Shown here piece by piece: positions 1 to 10,143 of a stretch of DNA of 23,159 nt. The DNA comes from Pelomyxa schiedti (lineage: Eukaryota; Evosea; Pelobiontida; Pelomyxidae): positions 1 through 23,159 of the forward strand of contig JAHLWZ010001059.1 of the NCBI GenBank assembly GCA_020536535.1. The letters run 5' to 3'. Under the pieces are notes generated by a model. That model saw only the letters and a list, made by a program, of their open reading frames with translations. It had not been told where the DNA came from and searched no databases. Each line of letters starts with the position of its first letter. Positions within the stretch are counted from its first letter, which is position 1. A program made the position numbers and the translations under genes.

Positions 1-292
1 GACTGACGCCACTCAGGGGAATTGCGTGTGCAGCTCTGCTCCGCTTTTCCTCATCAGGTTTTCGCCTTTTCATTGTTCCCCCCCTCGGCGCCCCCCCGCG
101 GCCCATCGCCGATCCCCCTCGCGGCCCCGCGGCGCCCCCGCGGAATGGTTGTGGCTGGCCCCGTCCCTGTGCAGCCTGCATCATCGTCGGTGTTTGGTGC
201 GTGGCGAATGTTATCGAAAGCGTAATTTATCTGTTGAAGCCGGAAGGAGGAAAAAATAAAAGTTAGCCCGGCAACTGCGGGAATTAGGTTAA
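1..292. other. GC-rich 5' flank of the UBR gene
   Basis: No gene is recognised here. Positions about 80-145 are a C/G-rich block of repeated ccccg/gcggcc motifs, followed by an A/T-richer stretch running into the ATG at 293, which has an A-rich context (ggttaaATG). This is probably the promoter and 5' UTR of the downstream ligase gene. Open frames on both strands look like composition effects and show no domain. Confidence 0.4.
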
Positions 293-3200
293 ATGGACGA
301 AGGTGGTGTTGGTGGCGGTAATGGTGACGATATTTCGGCACTAGGCGCCGCGGTTGTTGGACCTACGAATGTCGTTGCCTCTTCCTCTTGTGCCACGGAA
401 AACGAAGATCTGCTGATCAGACTACTTTCGGAGGCGAGCGTAGCGGAAGCGATGCGGGCAATCAAGGAGAATGCGGGCGGGAATGACGGAATTGTGGGAG
501 ATTTGTTGGGCAAGTACCTTGACTTGATGTTCGAGCGGTGCGAATCTAGCACCCCTGACAACAAGGTTCGTTCCTGGAATCCTTGTTTTTCCATTTTTCT
601 CTATGATCCCTTTGCTTTTTTTTTTTTTTCTTTATGAACATATCTCATTGTTGTGCAGCTGACATCTTTCGACGTGCTCACGTGGGGGCTGGGGATGCAG
701 GAGCCCTCTGCTACTCTTTCTGTTGGTTATTCTTTTTTTTCGCTGTTTACTATTTATCTGATGAAACCAGCATTTTCTTTTCACGTTACTTCCTGTTATA
801 GGAAATAGCAAAGAATGCTCCTCCACCAAGTGTTTGTGGTGTTGTTTGGAAGCAAGGGTCAACTGCCTACAAATGCCGTGACTGCGAAAGTGACCCTACT
901 TGTGCAATTTGTGTGCAATGCTTTGCTGACGGTAATTACCAGTCTTCTTTGTTCAACGAAAGAAATCTCTAAACAAATAAGGGAATCACGCTGGACATGA
1001 CTACTTTATGATTACAACTGCTGGTGGGTGTTGTGACTGTGGTGACCGCTCTGCTTGGAAAGAAACTGGCTTTTGCAGGCGGCACCGGGGTCCAGTGAGT
1101 GATCCCTCCTCACTTCTGCCGCCGCATATCAGATTTACAGCCTCTGTATCAATGCGCTCTGCAATGAAGTACATTGTATCTCTTATCAAGAGAAGAGAAA
1201 ATGGGAGGATACAAATTTTCTTTGAGAAGTTGCTGCAGTTGTGCAAGCAAGCGGGTGAGGGGATGAGTGCTATTGTAGCATTGGAACTATGCCCCACATT
1301 AGAAACTGAGCTCCCTGCATCCACAGAATCTAGGCTAGCCCCACCAACTACAACTGTGGCGCCACCAGCTGAAGAAAGTGATGTGTGTGCATACGTTTCG
1401 AAACTAAGCTCAATGGCCGAAACGGCACTTTCCATGGCACCACACACAGCAACAGTATCTCCGATATCTGCTGTACTTCTCAGTGCAGGTGAAATGTCAA
1501 TTCCAACCCGTGCTGCTATGCATGCACTGTTATTTCATCTGTTGGGCGATCAGCACTTCAAAAATGAATTCGCCAGAGCTCTCATTCTTAATTATCCAGC
1601 TCTCCTCTTGAAATCAATTCAAAAACCAAAATACGATAATGAGGACATCCTTTCCTTCAGTGTGCAAGTTTTCTCTGTGAAAAGCCTCACATCTGACCTC
1701 GTTCTTTCAACCCGCTTGCTTGAGGTACTCAGTGGAAGTGCTTTGCAATGTTTTAGCACAGCCGTCACTCAGATCCCCAAAGAGAAACGTGTAGAATCTT
1801 CACTTCTTCCTGCCTTCCAATTTTCATTGTCAAGCAATCTGGTTGCACGTAAGCACTACTGGCGCATTTTCCACGATCTTCGATATGTTTTACAGTCGGT
1901 TGAGTGCTCCAAAATGCTTTTATTTGAGAATGCTATCGCCTTAAATGCCTTTATTGGAATGCTTAGTGTAATGGAGGCTATGAACCCTCAATTACGGGCA
2001 CTTGTGTACCATGTTAACTACCAAAACACTAACTGGAACTCGACTTTCAATATGGTTGGACAAATTTCTTTCTGCACAAACTAAAACATTTTCCAGGAGT
2101 GTGATTTCATGCCAACAATGGGACTTCTTGTTCAAGGGTTCCAAAGAGGAACGCGCCAAGACCTAGCTTCAATGTGTCTCTCTCAGTTTGGGAGACAACT
2201 GAACGATTGGCTCTCCTTTTTACCTGTTTGTCCCCTTTTTGGAGGGTATGAAATGGTCAAATTCGACCCCCTCTGTGACTACTTGAGTTTACACATACCA
2301 TTGCATCGGATTTTTACTCGCTTAACAAGGTACACCAGTAATAATCTTAGCACAATCTTATGCTTATCCAGGGAGGCAATAAGTTGCTTCAACTTCTCTA
2401 TTGAAGGTATAAGTGTTTTGATATAATCTACTTTTGATAACATGGTAAAACCAAATCAAGACTTGCACACTCTGTTACCACAGGAGTTCTTACTTCGTTA
2501 CATAAAGCACCCCCTGCAAATTCAAGCATCCTTATCTCAGGTCCAATAATAATAAAAAAAAAAGCCAAAAATCGGTCTACATAGTTCTTACCAACAAATC
2601 CAATTTCTGTAGATTGCTGCAAATATGTGGGTTAGGAATGGTGGCAGTCTTTCCCAGCAGGCAGAACTTTACCACAGCTCGACATATCTCTCTGACTACT
2701 GTTATGACACTGACATTTTTGCACTCCAATTATGTGCTGTTTTGCTTGAGCCAACACACTTCCTTGCCATTTGTTTGCATCACTTTTGGATATGCTCTGA
2801 GCCACTCTGGCAGACCAAACTCACCCCGGAGTCCAGTGCACTCTCTGTGGCATACAGTGTTGTGAAAAAAGCCACTGCAGAAACCAATGTGGAGCCTGGC
2901 CCAGCAAGAGCCGTCGTTGTATCGGGACTCAGAGGGGAGAATCTCCAACATGGACTTCCTGACCCGAAGTCTTTTACTGAATTGTTGGCAGGATTCCTTT
3001 CCCTTTGTGTCATTATTGCCACCGATCGGACTCTGGCAGGTAACTCCACAGTCGAGACATTGTTGCATACCCAAATTGTGAATTTTCTGGTGGTGGAGAA
3101 TCTCACACACAGCAAGCTGTTGCGCTTGCTACCTCAACCCTTGGCCAAGCATCCAAGTTTGGACAGTGTTCTAAAAACAGTCGCCACGTTTATTGAACCT

Positions 3201-6200
3201 TCTGGAATGGAGCCAGGGAGGTATCAACTAAAACCGGAGTACTGGGAGGAATTTAACCCCTACTTTACGTAAGTTTTTTTTCCTAACAAACTGAAAATAA
3301 TGCTCACTTCCCCAACAACTATGAAGTCACTTTGTGAGGTCGGATCTATCAAAGGCAGAAGAACGATACAACACACACATGAAATCAAGAAGCAGCTCTA
3401 GTGCTTCCTCTTCACATCCTTTCACTCCTTGTCCAAAGCTACAACCACCATTTGCCCCACTTAGAAACATCACCAGGATCCTCCATTCACATCTTCTTCA
3501 TGCAGTTTTGCTTGCCGTACTTTACAACCATGCAAGAAATGCCACGACAACTGAAAGGCTTCTCACAGTCACTCTGCATCTTCTAACTCTCGCAGCTAAA
3601 ACTCACACAGAGTTCAGCACAGAATTACACTCACAAACTCCGCAACCACTTCAGCAACAATGTGTACTTAGCATACAACTACCGCATGAGAGCAACCTTG
3701 TTATCAATGTCAGAGCAGAGGTCATTCCTCCAAATTCAACATCACCCGTCAGTATTCTCTCTTTACTTTGTGACCTTGCGAAAAGCACTTCTCATGCAGT
3801 GCATCTGCCACAAATAATTTTGGTTCTTCGTGAATTGTGCTCACTTGACACTGAAATACAATCAATTGTCACCTCTTCAGTTGGTGACTTGATCTCAACC
3901 CCTGAAGAGCAACAGGTGGCGGCCAACAAAAGGAGGCGATTGCAAAATTCACAAAAGCGTCAAGCGGCAATAATGGCACAGTTTGCTGCACAGCAGGAGG
4001 CTTTTGCACATAAATTTGCTGATGAAGGCATGTTTGGGGATGTGAAAAAAGAGGAAGTAACCACCAGCAATACCAATACAACGAGAGAGTATGTGTGTGT
4101 AATGTGCCGTGAGACTGTAACTGATGCTTCGTCCTTGAACTCTAAACCCATGGGACTCATTGCACAAGTTCAACTTTCTTCAGTTTTACAGAAGGTGAAA
4201 CTACAGTCTTTAGTGCTGCAAGGAACTGCATTTGACCAATGGGATGCTCTTAGTGATGTTACTGTAAGTAATGAACAGACTGAAGTGACCTCTCCGCCAC
4301 ACCCTTCGACATCAACAGCACCGCCAGCAACAACACCAGGTGCGGGCACTGAACAGGCTGCCAGACAAACTGCACCAACATCTACGACAACAAACTCCAG
4401 TGCGGAAACGGAACCGAACTCAAGTGGTACCACTACTAGCACCATTACTGCTGAAAATGCTGTTGGTAACACTGCTCGTGAACTTCTACGAGATATTGGG
4501 AGTACACCTGGCGTATTTGTATCATGTTGTTCACATGCCATACATGCTGAATGTTTCCAAACTTACTTTGAAAGCTTGAGAAAGAGAGACGCAGCAGGGA
4601 GTGACTACGAGGGCCGCAGTGCTATCTGTCTAAGCCGTGGGGAATTTTGTTGCCCAGCCTGTCGCCAGCTTGCAAACTGTATCATACCAATAATCGTTGA
4701 ACCCTCTGTGAACCAGCCGGAAGTTGTGCAAGGAGATTCATCTTCCTCAACCTTGCCATCTGGTGCGTCACCTACAAGCAGTGGTGGAAGGGTAAATACG
4801 TTGAAGACTTGGGTAAGTGGACTGTTTGGTTTCTTCCAGAGCAAGCAAGCCGCAGAACCACTTCCAGCCAGTCCCCTCAATATTTTTGCCCACAGGATAT
4901 ACCAAGCGATAACAAAGCAACGAGATCTCCCGTCTCGTGGCACACTCACTTTTCCCACATATGTTTCCGGTGCAATAGCCTCAACTATTGCAACCCTGGA
5001 GGTTGAGCTGCGGGCCAAGCCAACCGCCGAAGTGAAACTGTATCCTCAGCAGCAGGAGCAACTGCGTTACATGTGCCGTGCCGCACATGCACTTTATGCG
5101 GAAGATAGTGCTCTATGCCAGCTCTACAAGGACTTACTCCTGGGTACACTTACTGGTGAGTTCGAAAAGCACTCAGTACCCCTGGAGCTGGAGGTCTCTC
5201 CCCTCGACTGTGACCCATTTGCTTGCGTTGTCCATCTTGTCTGCATGGAGGGATCAAATGTCTTGGAGTCCATTCTCCCTTCCGCGTTCTTTGCTTGGTT
5301 GGTGAAGTCTACCTTAGCACTCAAACTTCCCCGAACTACATCGGAAACGGCTGCCACAACAAGCACCAGCACACAGTCTGAGGAGCAACGGGAATCTTTG
5401 GACTCCGTATGGGAATTGGGCTACCAAGTGGCAAAGCTGTGGTTACCAAAGTACTCTGATAAAGAAGCAACTGTTGACGAAGTAACACCTTCATCACTTG
5501 TTGAACAACTTGCGACGCACTCCTTATGCTTCCTCAGGAGGGTGGCCCTATTTATGCACGCATGTTTTGAATGGGAAAACCCCCCCACCGATTTTGAAGC
5601 TCTACTAACTTATTTGAAACTAACGGGAATGAAGCCATCCCTCTCAAACACAAGTTCTGTCCAAGAGACTACAACAAAACAAAAGCAGTTGACCTTCAAA
5701 ACTCTGCAAGTTTGGCTGCAAAAAACAATAAGGAGCGGCACCCAACACCCGCTTGTGGACTCCCCGCTAAAGCCCTTCTCGCTCATTTCGCTCCCCAACG
5801 AATATGTCAACCTTTTCCGGATGAGCATTGATCACCCTTGCTCTTTGTGCGGCTCAGTACCAGCGGAGCCAGCGGTGTGCCTTATTTGCGGAGACATGCT
5901 GTGCTGGGGATCACCTATGCCAGGACCCGGCGGAAAGGAAATGGGACAATGCAACCTGCACTCTTGCATGTGCATGGGGGGAGTTGGAGTGCTGCTCCTG
6001 GTGAAGCAAGTGTCAGTTGTGCTCTTGGCTCCTCACCGGCTGCATGCCCGCGGCACTGTGTGGTGGTCAATATACCTGGACAGCCACCGGGAAGAGGATA
6101 TTGGAATGAGGAGAGGCCGGCCGCTGTTCCTGGATGCCGCGAGATACGCCCAGCTCAACACACTCGTAGTCACCAACAACATCGAGAACTACTGCGTTCA

Positions 6201-6237
6201 GCACTTCCGTCCTGGCATCAACTGGTTACATTTTTGA
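293..6237 (+). CDS. UBR-box E3 ubiquitin ligase (UBR1/UBR2/UBR3/PRT6 family)
   Basis: E3 ligase of the N-degron type; such proteins bind destabilising N-termini and ubiquitinate the substrate with an E2. Exons: 293-565, 659-721, 802-931, 982-2054, 2097-2329, 2372-2414, 2484-2540, 2613-3268, 3339-6237, giving 1808 aa (human UBR1 is about 1750). The end of exon 6 is the least certain; a better donor at 2407 breaks the frame. The UBR box (about residues 124-192) has all zinc ligands and the acidic pocket residues (CRDCESDPTC, CDCGD). The RING runs from CVMC (C1096) through SCCSHAIHAEC to CPAC (C1281) and carries a Ser/Thr-rich insert of roughly 100 residues. The C-terminus (about 1670-1808) is the conserved Cys/His cap domain ending INWLHF, like other UBR proteins. 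I see no ClpS-like domain after the UBR box, so type-2 (bulky hydrophobic) N-degron binding is unlikely, as in PRT6 and UBR3. Neighbour KPTN starts 108 bp downstream. Confidence 0.93.
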
Positions 6238-6345
6238 GTGCCACAGCACCGAAATCCCTAAACAACTAAACGTCATCACACTCTTTTTCGGTTCTGTCAA
6301 ACGCCAATCAAAACAGACTTCGAACCAAGAGGCGTGTCAGACGGG

Positions 6346-9300
6346 ATGCAGGAGCTGCACTACATACAGACGACGAGGCCAGGGGGGGCGCTGAGCGGGT
6401 GCGCGGTGACGGCGGTGCCGCACAACGGGGCGCTGACGCTGGTGGTGGCGGACGGCGACTCGGTGCTGTGCGTGACGGCGTCCGAGTTCCTGGGGGACGA
6501 CGCGGACGCCACCGCGGCCAGGGACGACGACGGGCGCGGGGGCTGCGGCGGCGACGACTGCCTGCTGCCGCTGCTGGACGAGCAGCCGCCGTCGTCCCCG
6601 CGCTGGTCCGCCGCCGACCCCCCGCCCGGCGAGTGCCCCGGCGCGTCCACGGCCAGCCCCGCCTACGGGCTGCGGCAGGCGCCGGCCCACCACCAGCAGC
6701 AGCCGCCGCAGGCCTCGGCGGAGTCGCCCCCGGCGGTGACGGGCGGAGGTGGAGGAGGAGGAGGTAGCACCAGCGGGGGGAGCAGCTGCGAGGGCGAGGA
6801 GCGGTGGCAGCTGCACTACGGGCACGGGCACAGGGGAGGCGGGGGGGAAGGGGGAGGAGGCGACGGCGGGGGAGGGCACTTGCACTACCACCACCAGCAC
6901 CAGCACCAGTACCACAGGCACCCGCTGCAGAGCCACCTGCACCGGCACCACGGCCGCTCCCTGTCCCAGGGCGACGTGGGGGGGTCGCAGGCCATGTGCC
7001 CCGACTGCGCCGCGGCTGGCGGCTGCGCCGCGGACTGCTCGGCCTGCGCCTCCACCTCGGGAAGCACCGTCACCACGAGCGTAGTGGTGGGCTCCGGCTC
7101 CGGCTCTGGTTCTGCTTCTGGTTCTGTGGGGGCAAACGGGACTGGAAGTGGTGGCGGGGGTGTGAGTGGCAGCGGGAACGGGAACGGGAACGGGAACGGC
7201 GCAGAGAACGGGAGTGGATGCGGATGCGGAAGTGGAGGTGCCGCCATTGGAAATGACAGTGCTTGCGGCGGAGGGACACTTACTGGAAGCTGTGGTGGGG
7301 CCAGCTCTGCCAATACATCACCTTCGGTGGACAGGTGCAGCTCGTTGCATTGGCCGGCGGTTTCTGTTGATTTAATGAGCTCCGGAATGGGCCTGAACTT
7401 CATTTCACCTGCGCAGTCGGCACTCCCACCCTCACCGTCAGTTGCGCCACCATCACCACTGCAGTCACCGTGTTTAACGCAGTCGCCGAGTTCAAGTCAA
7501 ACAGCAACCCTATCATCTTCACCTTCTCCCACCTCCACTTCTCTACCAGAAAATTGTAATTTGACAGTTGTATCTATTGCTTCCTTCCAAGTGAGTGGGA
7601 GGCCTGTTGTGGCGATTCTTGCATGTTTTGCTCAACCACTTGATGCGTCGGAGGTAACAACTGCACCCTCCAACATTAGTTCCCCTTGTATGTCAACTTT
7701 TGTATCCTTCACACTTCAATTCCCAATCCAACACATGCACCTTTTCCCCCCTTGCTATTCACTCCCCCTTCACTCACAAATCTTTTTTCCCAGATCAACC
7801 TCCTGACGTGCAAACCTCCCAGTCACAATCTCAATCTCAGTCACAGACTCAATCACAGACCCAATCACAACAGCGCCGTCGGATGTCTTGTGCACCTAAA
7901 CCTGCTCCACCAAAGCTTCATGGAGTATTGTATGTGTGTGGCGCTCACACAGCTGAGTCCCGTAATCGCCCATTAGCTTCCATTATCAGCACTGACTTCC
8001 AGGCAATCCTGTTGAACTTTCCTCCATTAATTATGGAATGTATGGAGGTATTTCTTTACTGCAGATACCCTCAACCCCTGACAATTTGATCGCAGGTCCA
8101 CCGAAGTTGGACATTTGTCATAACAAGGAGTGATTGGTCCCGTCCAGCACCAAAGAAAGAAACAACCACTCAACCTCCACACCATCCATCACATACGTCG
8201 ACACCACCCCCTCCTCCATCACCACCTCCACCACCTTATCCTGTGCATGTATTTGCCGAAAGCCATCATGGTAATTACACTGAAGTTGACGCAAAGATTC
8301 GCCTTCCAGAGTTTGACAATCTTCCTACAAGGTTTGAGTATTCTGATTTTCTAATGAGCTAAGTTTCACAAGTTGCTTGAGTATTGCATCAAGAACAAGT
8401 AATTTAAATCGAATCACTGTTTGCGGGTGCACAAATGGATATATTCGAATAGCCAGACACTGTGCTGGTACAATTACCCTCAACTTGTAATATATGACTA
8501 TACAACTCAAATGGTCTTAGTTTTAAAGTTTTCTTTTTCGTGCAGAGGCCAAGTGTGAAATCATTGGGGAAATCACACTGGATGGACCAATAAGCTCCGT
8601 GTGCTTATTTCCACCTCGACCAACGCTTCCAATTGGTACGCACTAGTTTGCTTCTCTCCTTGAACCACTTACCTTTGTTCCAGGGGCAATGCATCCTGTA
8701 GCACAACACATCCAGAAGTCTGTTGTTGGGCGTGGTCCAGGGTCATTCACAAGCAGGAGTACGAAGGAAGCACCAATTCCCACAAGAAGAATTGGTGATG
8801 TCGTTCCCCTTCCCATGTTTATGCCCGCTGATGAGCTTCTGCATCTCGCAGCAGCTTCTGCATTGGGCTATGCAATCGTTTTCAGGTTTTGCCCCTCCTC
8901 CACTATCTAGGGCTCAATTCCCGCAGTAATGTTCTGAAAGAGGGATTCTCAAAGGGGCAAATCCTTCCCGAATCCGACACGCACGATTCCTGCACCGGCG
9001 TTCTCGCCGCCGACATTGACTGGGACGGCAACAACGAATTACTTGTCACAACCTTTGGACAAGCCATGCTAGTTTACAACCAATGTATCCCAAACTCCCC
9101 GCTTTGATGAAGGAATTCTAATTTACACACATACACAACAGGTGACATTACCGGCTCACCCAATCACGTGCAGTTTGAGCTCCACAAGACATACCGATTC
9201 GCCCGGCCTGTATATTCTCCTTGGTGCAGTGATGTCACCGGTGATGGCCTGGATGAGCTAATTGTGCCTGCAATGGGAGGATGCCACATCATGCAGGCGA

Positions 9301-9456
9301 ACCTGAAAACAGCCAAGGAGAAGGTTCAAATTATCACATCAGCCACTATAAGACTTATCTACCAAAAAGGTGGACGCCCAATTGGCTGCACTTGCTGAAC
9401 TGATTCAACTGGAGGAAGAGGCCAGTGCCAAGAAGAGTTCTAGTGGATCCTCCTAA
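6346..9456 (+). CDS. KPTN: Kaptin-like protein (KICSTOR subunit KPTN)
   Basis: Kaptin belongs to KICSTOR, which tethers GATOR1 to lysosomes and restrains mTORC1 when nutrients are low. Exons: 6346-7653, 7823-8047, 8096-8270, 8546-8635, 8684-8885, 8927-9084, 9142-9323, 9370-9456, total 808 aa against about 436 in human KPTN. Diagnostic segments are LDGPISSVCLF (exon 4), ADIDWDGNNELLVTTFG (about residues 695-712) and SDVTGDGLDELIVP (about 749-763). These are FG-GAP-like propeller blades, followed by a short helical tail rich in Leu/Glu. The extra length lies mainly in exon 1: a Pro/Gly/His/Ser region (about residues 55-420) with His/Gln runs and Gly-Asn and Ser-Gly repeats, then a Ser-Gln repeat opening exon 2. 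The ATG at 6346 is the first in frame after the ligase stop. The intron at 8271-8545 is unusually long (275 nt) and could hide another small exon. Confidence 0.85.
6730..7260 (+). repeat. Low-complexity coding repeats in kaptin exon 1
   Basis: GC-rich simple-sequence DNA inside the reading frame. It includes gga/ggc runs, a His/Gln block near 6885-6955, a Ser-Gly block near 7090-7125 and four perfect copies of gggaac at 7174-7197 coding Gly-Asn. The frame stays open throughout, so this is expressed low complexity rather than an intron; no donor/acceptor pair would remove it cleanly. Confidence 0.8.
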
Positions 9457-10143
9457 AGTTACTCCCATACTATGCAGCTTTGGGAAGGGCAGAGTATGGG
9501 GCAGAGAGGTGGAGGAGAAGGAGGGTACCTCTCTTCTCTCCCTATTCTCCTCTTTTTGCCAACCTAAAAGCACTTAGAGTAAGTGAAGGCAATAATGCAT
9601 AATCATTGCTCTTCATTTACCATGTTATTTGGTTGCACGTCCAGCATAACCCCAAGTCGCTGTGTTCTGCCCAAAAATTTTCGGAGAATTTCCCATAAAA
9701 ATTTTTGGAAACGAAAATTTTGGTTTTTGCGCATTTTTTTCTTTTTAAGAAAGAAATAGAATAATTTTATTTCAAAAAAAAAAACAAAGTGGATGCAAGG
9801 CACAACAAGGCGCATTTGGAGCAGCACAAGGAGTGGGTGTTGGGAGTGCATTTGAGAGCGGGAGTGGTGGTGCATTTGGGAGCAGCAGCATTTGGATTGG
9901 AGCGGTGCATTTTGGAGCTGGGAGTTTGGGGTGGGGGGGGGTGCAGCATCACATTTGGGGATATAGCAGCAAGCAAGCAGCAGCAAGGGCATAGTTTACA
10001 ACAGAGCTCTATTATATTTTGCCAAACCTTCTCTGATAGATAATACAGGCGGGGGAATTGCCTCGTGCTCCGCACCACCCTCACTCTCCTCTTCTTGGTT
10101 GCTTTTAGGTGCCTACGGTTGGTGTTTTGGTGCCGGTTCGGCC
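9457..10143. other. Intergenic region between KPTN and the VIT-VWA gene
   Basis: Contains the KPTN 3' flank with two short hairpins: cccatact at 9464-9471 pairs with 9493-9500, and gaggagaa at 9512-9519 pairs with 9545-9552. Next comes an A/T-rich inverted repeat (9671-9723), an 11-A run near 9774-9784 and a G-rich block (9800-9950). One frame of that block reads Gly/Ala/Phe-rich (AFG, GAFGSSS, HFGAGS) and may be a 5' exon of the next gene. No other gene is recognised. Confidence 0.5.
9671..9723. repeat. A/T-rich inverted repeat
   Basis: The arm ccaaaaattttcgg (9671-9684) is matched by its reverse complement cgaaaattttgg (9712-9723) with one extra A. A third related element, aaaaatttttgg, sits between them. 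This is a potential hairpin or the remnant of a small palindromic element; no target-site duplication or transposase is visible. Confidence 0.5.

Noticed and set aside
1001-1447. Minus-strand 148-aa open frame opposite UBR exon 4
   Set aside because: The plus strand carries the conserved UBR box and its continuation; the antisense frame has no family signal.
6337-6951. Minus-strand 204-aa open frame opposite kaptin exon 1
   Set aside because: Val/Pro/Arg-rich composition mirrors the GC-rich repeat on the other strand; the plus strand has a recognisable gene in phase.
6885-7403. Minus-strand 172-aa Pro/Glu/Leu-rich open frame
   Set aside because: It is the antisense of the kaptin Gly/Ser/His repeats, with no domain or splice context.
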